The notes under the pieces are model-generated. The model was not told the origin of the DNA, did no database searches, and saw nothing but the letters and a program-made list of their open reading frames with translations. This document shows, one piece after another, positions 38,047-48,134 of a stretch of 64,000 nt of DNA (within the stretch, counting starts at the first letter, position 1; every line of letters starts with the position of its first letter). The DNA is from Sclerotinia nivalis. Lineage: Eukaryota > Ascomycota > Leotiomycetes > Helotiales > Sclerotiniaceae. The translations under genes and the position numbers were made by a program. The stretch is from positions 1,860,001-1,924,000 of the forward strand of contig JAPEIS010000016.1 in the NCBI GenBank assembly GCA_029531795.1, given 5' to 3'.

Positions 38047-38589
38047 ATATTGTACAAGTTGGACTATGAGAGTGGTACACCGATTCTAGCCGGATGTGAA
38101 GACAGGAGCCTGTATTGATAATCAGAATACAGTGACCTAACGAGTTTCTCTTTCAAAGCACACTTAGCACGAGCTTTGCATATGACGTGGTGAATATTGT
38201 GCGCCGCGACCATACTGATAAAATAGAGTTTATATTCAAAGCAGAGACCTCGAGTTCTAGGGTTTGAGGACGAATTCTCTTGGCATCGCTCGTTAACTTT
38301 TTCCCCATTTAGGCCAGAACTCCGAAGTGGACAGATGGACATTTAGAGTTTCTGTGCTCTTGAAATCAGGCTAAAAGAAAAGTTTAATAGGACGTCCATT
38401 CTCAACAAAGCTTCTTGTTGTGGTGTAAGTTTCGCTAAAGCAGTACTGGGGGTTTGACATGTGTCCCAAACCAACAGCTCGGTAGCTACGCCTGATGTGG
38501 TCTGCAAACCCAATTCTTAAGGGCAGATGCCCGAAACTATTTAAAAAATGTATATCCATGCGATCAAATATGCTTTCGGACTCTTGGCG

Positions 38590-39429
38590 TTAAACATCTT
38601 CTAGCTGTTGTGGCATCTGCGTAGACGTGATCCAATCCTCCAACATTGCTTGACCTCCATTCGCAAGGGAAGCTTTGCCCATCTTATCCTTCCTCTTGAC
38701 TACCAGGCATAGCACTCGACCATTCACTGAGAATCCATCGTACGATGTATCCATTGCCATTTTCTTCTTGTCATCCTCATCCCCAGATGTATCTCCATCT
38801 TTCCGACGTTTGGATAGAGGACCGAAATTGGAGTCTGTGGATTCTCGTGCATCTCTTGATCGTTTTGATCCGCGAGGCCCTTCATCTTCACTGATGAACA
38901 AATCGGAGTCATCTGCTGCTTCAGGTATGTCTTGCAAGGAAATAGATTCTTCACTTCCCTCTCGCACAATAGCTGGACCATCGGCTACTTCGATTGGCGC
39001 ATCATTCGTATCACCGGTAAGTTTGTCAGAGTTAGACTGCAGAGCTTTTTTGTTTGTATCTCGAAAGTGTTTGTGTTTAAATAGAATAGAATGTCGCGTG
39101 CTAGTTTCCGTCAGGAATATGGATACCTCGAAGTCCTCTGCAGCTGATTGTTAATGGCTGTTGCGCCGTAGAAAGCATCCTCAAATATTTCACTGACCAT
39201 CGGTGACAACATCTTTCACGCTCTTCTTCTTTCCCTTTGACTTACTCCTTTCCTGCTCTTCGCGCAACTTTGGTAAAACCAGGGGACGAACCTTCTCGAT
39301 AATTCGGGGCAAGATTGGATTTCTTGAATTCAGTAGCCAACTTTCTGCCAAAGCTGGATTATCAACATAAATGCGACATTCAAGCACCGAATATTTGCTA
39401 ATACGTAGATATCTACGTATTGGAGCCAT
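38590..39429 (-). CDS. Conserved-looking 259-aa protein of unknown function
   Basis: Two exons, 39198-39429 and 38590-39137, joined over a 60-bp intron (GTCAGT donor, CTGCAG acceptor). Splicing gives DVVTDEDFEVSIFLTETSTRH in phase. The N-terminal 60 residues are well ordered and basic: RRYLRISKYSVLECRIY, then SRNPILPRIIEKVRPLVLP. The middle is acidic and disordered, with a Lys/Arg patch (GSKRSRD, SKRRKDG) that looks like a nuclear localisation signal. The C-terminus regains structure (FSVNGRVLCLVVKRKD). I recall similar ascomycete hypothetical proteins but no assigned function, so none is given. The upstream 30 bp holds a TTGTG repeat. Coding is supported by the phase-consistent join and the order-disorder-order pattern. 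Confidence 0.8.
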
Positions 39430-39438
39430 GAATTATGA

Positions 39439-39483
39439 ATTCGTGTTGTGTTGTTATTGTGTTGTGTTGTGTTGTGAATGTTG
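39439..39483. repeat. TTGTG pentanucleotide array upstream of the 259-aa gene
   Basis: About six to seven GTGTT/TTGTG units starting roughly 10 bases upstream of the ATG of the minus-strand gene, so in its leader, where it reads as CACAA repeats. Confidence 0.9.
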
Positions 39484-41394
39484 TATTGAGGGGGAGCTTT
39501 CATTTCAGCAAGGCTCAAAGTTCGTAATTAGGCTTCAGCCTCGCTGGAGTTTTGCCGACCGAGGATAAAATAGTGCTAAAATTACTTACCCTTAAGCCTA
39601 TTTTCCCCTAAGGAATTTCCCCACCATCGCTACGAACATGTCATCTTAAGTGAAGATATATAGAAAATTCATTTGTTTGCATGTTTCAAGGCCATGACCA
39701 TAATCGTTGGGTGTCAAATTGTCTCCCAATTGTGTGTCCATCGAAATTCTTTATAGGATTCTTATATTTTCCAATAAGAAGAAAGCTTGAGGCTGAAAAT
39801 ACAGGTTCTCTCCCTTTCAAGTCTATAAGTATGAGACGATAGAGTTCTCCAACTTCGATACTGAATCTGAGTCTATATATATCAGACCTAGAGTGAGGTA
39901 TGAGATTCGCACTGCCATTCCTAGTGATTTAGGCGTGGAAGTGAATATATGGTACGAAATTTCCTTCTGATTCTTGTCGCGAATGCAAGTAAGTCTATGA
40001 ATAGAGCCTAGCAGAACTTTTCACTGTTATTATTCCCTAGGCACCATGGGTTTACGGCTGGAAGAAGTAGCATATCTCTATTCACAAGAGCTCGCTACCT
40101 TTTGAAGTGGGGAATAGTGGTTTATCCTGCAAGCCTAGTGCGTCTTCTTACAAGCAATTCCGTCTCTTCAAAGTCAAAGTGTTGTAACTTTCGATGCGCT
40201 CTTTCCCGGGAGTTTAAGATTGTAGACTTGGAACGCTTTACATTTGGGAATTGTCGGGCCAGCGTCAAGTGCAGTTTGGATTACTAAAGAATTCTTCACT
40301 GTCTGTAGTGGCGCACAGGACTTTCGGGGTAGAGCTTGTTCAAGTGAAGAGGTTTAGTTTGCATTAGAAGCGTAGAAAGATCTGTCCACCAAAGTGGAAT
40401 GTCGTTTACATCTATTTGAGTGGATGTCCTGAGAATGCCTGCATACCACCTTGTCAGAGTATGCGAGTACTGAGAGCATTGCCACTCAGTTGTTTGAAGT
40501 TCGCTTGTTTGTATAATGATGGATTACTGGTGAAGAGGAATGCATTTGTCGTTGAGGAGCGTTGTTTGGTCTGGTTTACTTGGTGGTGATTGCTCACGGA
40601 GCGTTCCAACCCATTCGTGACGATTCAAAGAGTCATCATTCAACCACATACAATACAAAAAGAGACGGAGCTCGACCATTCACTTCGAAAAGGAGGATGA
40701 TTGTTAGTTATTCACTCGAGTCATTTCAGATCACTTTTTCCTAGCTCGCCTCATACTGATGATCGTAGCGTTAAACCCAGGAGTTGAGGTCGTAGGTACG
40801 GGGGATAAGAGAACGGTGACAAAACCTTAGCCCGAGAGAGCTAGGCAAGGAATATAGGTGTGGAGGATAGATAAGAGGCAGGAGAACTTGGGATGGAAGA
40901 CGAGGAAGGGGGTTAGCTGGTCGAAGGATCCGTTCACTGCAATCGAGTAGTCGGAATCCGCACCACAGCGGAAACCAAAGAGCAGAAGGAAAGCCTCAGA
41001 GTGAGATGATGAACCCAAATATACCTAATATAATGAAGAGATGATCGATCCGAATATACCTAACAGAAAAGCAGCTTCCAGAAACTGTGAAGCCGATGAT
41101 GATTATAGCGATTTATCACTATGATACCGCAGAGGCATGACAGTTCGAGATATGCAGGGTATTAAAAAAGAAGTGAATTACTCGATGGATTTCACAATGC
41201 AGTTTGATGAGATGAACGAACTTACTTCACTACTGGAATACCGACTCAAGTTGTAGGGATGCGTTTTGAAATGAGGTCTTAAAACCTTGCGACTCCATCG
41301 AAGCAACTTGCGAATCTCAAGTCCTTTCTTAACTATGAAGCAAGGAGGTCATTCTATGCGATTGTATCTTGTTTCTTTTTGGCTTCGGCTCTCG
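39484..41394. other. Intergenic region without visible genes
   Basis: Nothing recognisable. Small open frames (for example 40102-40287 and 40562-40744 plus) have no motif. The GA-rich stretch at about 40795-40880 is unremarkable. Confidence 0.4.
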
Positions 41395-41399
41395 GAGGA

Positions 41400-41918
41400 G
41401 GTTGATCGGATAATAATAAATAATATAATAATAATACTATAATATTATTTATTATAATAGTGGAAGACTTAGTCGTATTTAGCTTAGGAGTGATCGAATA
41501 TATGAACAATAGAATATTGAAGTCAGAATTATATATATATTGAATATTGAATTTTTATCTGCTTGCTTTTTCGAAGAATTCTTTGAAGAAGATCTTTGTA
41601 TTTATAGATTTTAATGAGATTCTACACTATTCTATGATTATAAATAAGATCGATTTAAATCGAATCTTATAGAATCATTATATATAATAAAAGGAAATAA
41701 TAACCAATAGTATTCAATCTGAGAATAAGAAAATTCTATATGCTTCCATTTCATTCTATTCCATTATAAATCATTCTGATATGATATATGATCGAAATTT
41801 TATATAATAATAAAATTTAATAATATGAAATCATATTATTAATATATCACGTGATCATATAACCATTGGTTCGGTAAATATTATTAAGTGATTTAATAAC
41901 TTATTAGGAATTCTCACA
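41400..41918 (-). mobile_element. Candidate solo LTR of a Copia-like retrotransposon
   Basis: A 519-bp, very AT-rich segment flanked on both sides by the 5-bp direct repeat TCGGC (41395-41399 and 41919-41923), as expected of a target-site duplication. On the minus strand it begins TGTGAGAATTCC and carries a TATAAATAC box (41598-41606), like U3 followed by R. Against it: the minus-strand end is CCGAGA rather than CA, a 5-bp match can occur by chance, and no primer-binding site, gag or pol is nearby. The AT bias would fit RIP-type decay. Length and layout suit a fungal LTR; the family is a guess. Confidence 0.4.
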
Positions 41919-41923
41919 TCGGC

Positions 41924-42849
41924 ATTAAAGTCAACGTCCTGTAGTAGACTTTGAAAACCAGGGTTGAGGAGGAACCTGGGTGGCTCTGGGCACAAACGCT
42001 AAATCTATTTTGCATCATTGAGTAAGTCCTATTAACTTAGATTTAACACTCTATTGTTGATTATAATATTGAGTTGTCTTTAGTATTTAAGATGGGATGG
42101 GATCGGAGTGATGCGATGAAAGTTTCGTTGTTTTTATAGGATTTTCGCAATTTGTGGTACGCACTTTTTCGTTTCAGGATCAGATATTAAAGAATTGGAT
42201 TTGAGAGATATATAATAATGCAATGTTTCTTTAAAAAAAAATTCTAGAGTATTCTTAATCTTTTATGAGGAAAACAATTATTGACTCTCAGATAGTAGGC
42301 GCAGGATGTCAGGATAAAATCTTGACCTCTAATATCAAGCAATCTCCCAGCTCAAGAGATGATCTCGAGATGAGAAGATTCATTATCATTTCAGATAGCT
42401 AACAATACTTCAAGTTAAAATAATGACTTTAGGAAGTGAGGATAAACTCCTAATTTTAAATAACAAGCAATCTTTCAGCTCAGGAAATGATCTTCGGACA
42501 AGAAGATGAATTATCACCTCAAATTCCAAACAATACTTGAGATTCAGAAAACAGATGCAGGACAAGAAGATACATTTATGTCTGAAGTACTGTACAATGA
42601 CTGATCAGTTATTTCTTGAACCAGAAAACAGATTGAATGTGTTTAGTTTAGTATCTTGAATACAAATATTCACTACTGTAATACACTTCTTTTTTAGCCA
42701 CAAATAACGCCACCTCCTTCGGCAATTTCAGTACTGTATAGAACAAGTTTATATATCTTCCACCTTCTTCTTCAACCTATTTCAATCTACCTTCATCCAG
42801 CCTTTAGCAAATCCATCGAAAACACAGAAAACACAAACTCATCTCAACC
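41924..42849. promoter_or_regulatory. Upstream region of the 42.85-kb gene
   Basis: AT-rich, with a diverged 129-bp tandem repeat (separate entry) followed by a C/T- and A-rich leader near 42780-42845 ending in AACC before the ATG, typical of fungal 5' leaders. Confidence 0.4.
42303..42600. repeat. Diverged 129-bp tandem repeat, about 2.3 copies
   Basis: Unit 1 starts at 42303 and unit 2 at 42432. They share, in the same order, AGGATAAA, AGCAATCT, CAGCTCA, ATGATCT, AGAAGAT, TATCA and AACAATACTT. A partial third copy (GGACAAGAAGATACATTTAT onward, from about 42553) follows. The copies are clearly related but well diverged. Confidence 0.8.
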
Positions 42850-45256
42850 ATGGCTATAGGTCCACTTCGATATCGTGGAAGTAGTCATGCCTCTAACCTC
42901 ATCTTCTGGCCACCTACATATACCTTGGTTGCACTTAATGATGAAGAACGAAGACTTTACCAGACAGCACTTGCCTGTAAGCATTTACCTCTTCTGACTA
43001 AATATCCATTCCATTTTTGTACCATTTCAGACTAACTGAGAACTACTAAATGTAGGGCACGACCGTTATCGTGATTTCCGTCGTGATAACCCCGGTGGTG
43101 ATGATGAACTCCTCCGCGTTGGCTCTGGCAACTACGAACGCCTCTTGCCCGACTTAACTCCCATCAATACACAGAGAGCTTTGGAGGACCATCTTCGGAA
43201 AGCTCGTGGCGTTTTGAGAAGGTTGCTGGCGAAAAGTAATACAGCTATAGGAGTATGTCCTTGACTGTAGCTAGTTCTGCTTAAAGATAGCTGCTAACAC
43301 TGAACGGTTCATTCAACCTGCTGCTGCCTCCAACTTACCACCTAATCTTACTCCTCCGCAGCAACAACATGTTGATGCCCAAGCCCAAGCATATACTCAA
43401 GTCGTAGCGTCTCGTACTGTAGCATCTTCTAACTCCACTCCCTACCCCCGAAAACAACCCAGATACCCTAACAATCGTCTTCTAAACTCAAAGGCAGTTG
43501 GCGAGTAATACACAGCTATGGGATCAGCTCCTCCTGGAAGGCATCTACAAGCCTACGGGACTGCTCCCACTGGTCTTAACAGAACGGGAGAGAATCGACA
43601 AGCACTAGTTGGACATTCGTACAAAAATCCACAATATAGTCACCATGGTCCTTCAACACCAGTTGATCAACCTACAACCAATTCTTTCCACCCCGGCTTC
43701 AACCGATCGCGTGAAAATCGCCAAGTACAAGTTGGTGATTTTGGTCAAGCTCCACCACGCCGTCCGTATAGTCCTTCACAAGCGATTTACAGAAGTCGTC
43801 CTCTTTCCGAATACCCTGGATATGGTGGAACCGGTGAGAATAGTCAAGTACAAACTAATTATTCTAGCCAGAACCCACCACCTCGTTTGTATGGACCTTT
43901 GCCATCGTGGTCTCCACCGACTCCTTTTCCCGCTTTTGCGCAACGCACAGCTATGCAGGATCCGTACAACTACCGTATACTTCCTTGCGATCAATTTACT
44001 CCTACCCTCAAATGACTTCGGGCATTCCACAGAGTGGTCCAAGACGCCTAGCAGATGCAGATCCATCCGCATCTTTTACCGTCTCTGCTCAAAATCCAGT
44101 TGTATTTGATCGCAATCAGTTCGAGTCCAATATGAATGGTTTTTTTCAGCCACAACCAGAGCAACCAATCCACCCTCATGCTCTTGTTCAATACCCATCT
44201 GTATCACGCCCATGGACCAACAACTCACTTTCTACCTCCGAATTCTCAGCAATCGTGGAAAGAATCTATCGCGCAATTGCTGCAGCGGCATCTCCAGAAG
44301 TTACTGGAAGAAGTGCTCGTCATCAGTATATCTACGACAATTCTCGCCTTGCAACTCTAGATGATTTGCTCGGCACACCTCCACGAGTTCGCCCAGAAAC
44401 CCCACCACGTTACCAAGGTGCTCGACCCTTCTCTTTTGGAGCAGATGTAGCCACAGCGAACCAGCAAACACCTACATTGTTTTCTAACTCCGAATCTCCA
44501 GTAGTAGCGGAGAGAAGCAGTCCTCAGGATGGCGGCAATTCGCGATCAATGCATTTCCGCCGCCGTCAAATGACTATGAATATCCCACCAAGTGGCCCAA
44601 GACGCCGAGCAGACGGATCCGTATTTGCTACTGCTACTGCTCCTGTCTCTTCTCAGCCTTCACCTGAGCAATTGATTTCCCCGCCTCAACAATCTCCTCC
44701 ACAATTCTCCCTCACCCAGCACGCAGTTGAAGTTATGTCTCAACTCCAAGACCGTCAACAGCGTATCGAGCCCCAATCTCCTCCAATTGACGGACCTACA
44801 TTTAATCCACAAAACAATCATCCTCACCCAAATAAATCGCCCGCACTCTCACTACCAGCAATTTCAGCCCAGACCAGAATGATGTCAGCTTTACAATCCC
44901 TCAACTCTCGCCAAAACAAATCAGAATCTCGAGATAGCATAGCTATAAACTCAAAACCCAACACAAAAATAGATACCCACACAACCGATACTCCCCAACA
45001 AGAACCAATACGATTCCAGTCATGGCTAGATCGCCAGCCTCCCATCTCAAACCTCAGATCCACATCCACATCCACAAGACCCACCAGATCATCAGCACAC
45101 CAGATAATGGAACATTCATATGCATCAGATACTGAAGAACATGAAAATAACAATATAGCGCAATATCGCAATTTCAGCGAGTACGAAATGCCAGATTTAT
45201 GGGATCATATGAGGAGATCTGGATACCAGGATGATTCGGATAGACGAGCTAGATGA
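42850..45256 (+). CDS. Pro/Gln/Ser-rich disordered protein, unknown function; provisional five-exon model
   Basis: Provisional exons: 42850-42976, 43056-43252, 43362-43413, 43516-43888, 43951-45256 (684 aa). Introns 1 (79 bp, CTAAC branch) and 2 (109 bp) are fairly sure. Intron 3 (weak GTACTG donor) removes an in-frame TAA at 43506; intron 4 (GTATGG donor, 62 bp) corrects a frame change and yields PPRFYAGSVQLPY. Both end in CACAG followed by CTATG. The first 110 residues look folded (FWPPTYTLVALNDEERRLYQTA, then WHDRYRDFRRDN). The rest is low complexity with three diverged repeats around GENRQ(A/V) and two copies of an IPxSGPRRxAD module. No known domain is recognised. If introns 3 and 4 are not used, a 156-aa protein results and the rest would be a separate or broken frame. 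Confidence 0.6.
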
Positions 45257-45972
45257 AGTATGGAACGCATAATGAGTTACAAAATGGGTCGATTTCTTGG
45301 TTTCAGAGTGGGGAGTCGACTTCGAGGAGCGCTATGAATTGGATTGAATTGGCTTCGGGTGCTGGATCTAAGGCTTGCAGTTGAGCGAGTGTTGGGTTTT
45401 GGCTGTATACGGCTGAGTCGTATAGAAGCGAGGAATATATGGCCCTAGTGATGGCCTCAACTCTAGAGCGATGCGAAAGGATGGACCGGCGATGAGTCTC
45501 CTAGAGAATTTAAGTTTGGAGGTGATGATTCTAGGTGGCTAGCTATCGTAGCAGGGAAAGCTGGTTAAAGTGGTGATGTGATGGGTAGGGAAGCGTAAGG
45601 AATTGTAAATGGTTCTATTTCTTTGGTTACATGAAAGAATGTATTTCTGAGAGTTGCTCACTTACAAGTCAAAGCATTCTTGCTATTATTGAATAGCCTT
45701 TTATTTGAGGTGAGCGAGAAGAGCATCAGGTAGGCAACCTTCCAGTCTCTCAGTAGAAAAAATTAATATTTAGAATGTCAATGCTATAATCCTATGTCTT
45801 GATATCATCAAAATATTGTGAACTCCCTAGTACACCTATACCTCAACCATCCAAGAGCCCACCCATCTATGCATGCAGTCTAAAGAATGTGTACCCCGAA
45901 AACATCCAAGCTAGCACAAAACAATTGATATCCAATCGATCACCCATAAAAAGCTCCAATCCACCCCTCAAA
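45257..45972. other. Convergent intergenic region
   Basis: The 3' flanks of two convergent genes; AT-rich, no gene or repeat seen. It must hold both polyadenylation regions. Confidence 0.5.
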
Positions 45973-47708
45973 TCAAAACACCGTAACACCACTAACAATT
46001 CCATTCTTCAATACTTCAAATACCAATCCCGGAAATCCAAATAACGTGGTATTACCCAGGCCCTTCTCGTCCTCCTTTCCAGCATTTCGTTTCTCACCTA
46101 CACTATCTTCCCAACCACCGAGCAGTTCACAACTACTACCGGGACTATCCCCCCAATCGCGATTCAGTACCATACCGCGTTGTCGTTGCTTTGCTTCTTC
46201 TACGTTGGTGTAAATGCTTTTCCATTCGTTATAAAGACTACTTTCGACTGATGGAAAAGGAGTCTCGGAGTTTATGGCCATTATTTTAGATTTTGGGTTT
46301 GGGGATAAGTATTCGATTTCCCAGCGACAGCGGCGATGGCGATTAAAGGGATATGAGCCTGGAACGTTGCCATGTAATATCACCTTTGTAGCTACTAGAC
46401 GAGCAGTTGCATCTACAGGAATGATTCGACTGTTTTCCTGTTGAGAACGAGCTTTAGATGGTGGAAGTTGTGACGGTGAAGTTGGAGTAGAGACCAAGAC
46501 ATCAAAACCGTGGTAGAAATAGTTGTAGAAGCATTCCCCAGTAACATTTCCTGCAACCTCTCCTTCACCACTATCATCATCGGAATCATCCGTCGCAGTG
46601 TGAGCTGAAGATTGGTCGGTATCGGTAGAATCATCTCGTAAATCGGTTGGAGCTGGACGCCTACCAGTGCTACTCGCAGTTCGAGCTTTATGGATGGACA
46701 TCTTTTGATCGTTCTTTCGATATATAGCATCAGGTGGTCCAAGTTCAGCTACAAGCTCTTGAGGAGTTGTTTCGCCTAGAAGAATCCAAAAAGGGGTGTT
46801 GATAAAACGACGAACGATCTCAAGTTTGCCTCCACCATAAAGTCTAACGAGGCCAATTTCATCTGCAACCTGTTCCCGACCCTTTGTCAACGGTGTAAAT
46901 GTTTTGAGAGGTTCAAGTGTCTGCGTAAACAAATTATCTCGTGCCTCGGGCCAAGATTCCCCAGAGAATATCGCCATAGAAGAAGCAGGTTGGCTAGCGG
47001 ATGATGAGAGTAACGAAACGACATCTTTTCCGGGTGACCAAGATGATTTATGAATAGGGAACGAAAATGCGACTCCGGGATATGATAACACATATAGGCC
47101 CATTCCAGTCTCATCTCCAACTTCGGGATTGATGTATTCTCCAGGAAAGGTAGGTCCAATTAAACTCTTATAAATATGTCGGAAGGTTGGTCCAGTAAGA
47201 TATCCAGTCCCTGCGTTATTTGGTGAAGCAGTTCCACCAGATCTTAAAACCTCTCGATCATTATATGTAAGTTTGTTCTTCGTAAAATCCAACACTTCTA
47301 TAAGTCGCAGACGTTGCTGAGGTCCATCAAAGCGTAGACGGATTCCGTTAGAGGGTAGACTGAGGATAACAGGTTCATCGACAGGAGCCGTAGGTTCATA
47401 AGTTAAGTCGAGTTTAGGAAATCTTTGTGGTTCGGCTTTTATTCGTGTGATAATTTCGTGAAGTGAAGCTCCCAGGACTGAGGATAACACTATCAGTTTC
47501 CATTGTTTAAGAAGGGATATATTGCATTTATCTGTATACCTAGAAAGCCCAGAGCTCGTCCAGGATGGACTTGAGCGCTGAATAGCGACATATCTGCTAC
47601 ATTTGTAATTGAATTACCAACAAATAATGGTGCAGGTGTATTGGAGTTATTTGAATATTGCTTGGATGACTGCAATTGAGGAGTGAGATGGTTCCAGAGT
47701 GATGCCAT
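45973..47708 (-). CDS. PHAF1/UPF0183 family protein (phagophore assembly factor homologue)
   Basis: Fungal member of the UPF0183 family; the animal member PHAF1 (C16orf70) binds phosphoinositides on early autophagic membranes, so a role in autophagy or membrane traffic is inferred. Exons are 47540-47708 and 45973-47477; the 62-bp intron (GTATAC donor, CTCAG acceptor) is in phase and rebuilds PGRALGFLVLGASLHEII, matching the family's ERSLGxxxW...LGMPL start. The model has 557 aa. Conserved family segments include GIRLRFDGPQQRLRLIEV (which aligns with the GIKLMFD...QRLKVIEV block), GPTFPGEY, YPGVAFSFPI and the C-terminal FEVLKNGIVSGVTVF. Longer than the animal protein (about 420 aa) because of a Ser/Asp-rich insert (DSTDTDQSSAH onward) and a Ser/Asn-rich N-terminus. 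No membrane segment. Divergent with kinesin-5. Confidence 0.9.
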
Positions 47709-48134
47709 GTTAGTGGGGCTTGGGGCCTCAAAGCTCGTGATGCAAGCTTGTATGGAGTAGAGAGTGGGATTAGTTTTGGTTGCCGAGGCAACAGGTGTGG
47801 TGGGAGAAATGAAATGTTGACCAAAGAAAAGGTACTTACTCGAGTACACTTTATGAAGAACATCAACATTCATTCACGGCAAAAGCAATACGACGACATT
47901 ATATCCCAAGGTCTTTAAAGGTAAAAGAGTTTCATATTCGAAACTCTACGGTCAGCATTAAGCCATCTATATGCTCGCTGCTATTACGCATACATTGTTA
48001 TTCACGGTTAATTATACCTCTACCAATTGATTCCGAGTATCCAAACAAACAAAACATCAACACGGTACCGTACAGAAGTTCTTTCCCTCGCGAGGCATAA
48101 TAAGCTTTCTTCCATAATCGCAATCACCCAAAGA
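47709..48134. promoter_or_regulatory. Divergent promoter between PHAF1 homologue and kinesin-5
   Basis: 426 bp between the two start codons, the only head-to-head pair of well-supported genes in the window. It must contain both core promoters. The kinesin frame is open upstream to 48027 but its first ATG with a family-like N-terminus is 48135. Confidence 0.7.

Larger units (their letters stand above)
30000..38589. other. Gene-poor region, second part
   Basis: No gene can be supported. It contains two copies of a 21-bp word 330 bp apart (30093 and 30423), an imperfect hairpin (32468-32541), a T-rich low-complexity tract (34484-34560) and a GAGCCT/GAGCTT hexamer array (38011-38046). Several 80-130 codon frames (for example 29725-30051 minus and 30651-30935 plus) have no recognisable motif and no adjoining compatible exon that I could find. 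Confidence 0.5.

Noticed and set aside
43907..44015. Frameshift or sequencing error in the 42.85-kb gene
   Set aside because: A 62-bp GT-AG intron (43889-43950) explains the frame change with good splice sites, so an error need not be assumed.
48027..48134. Earlier in-frame start for kinesin-5
   Set aside because: The extra 36 residues do not look like a BimC leader; MAGIPRA at 48135 does.
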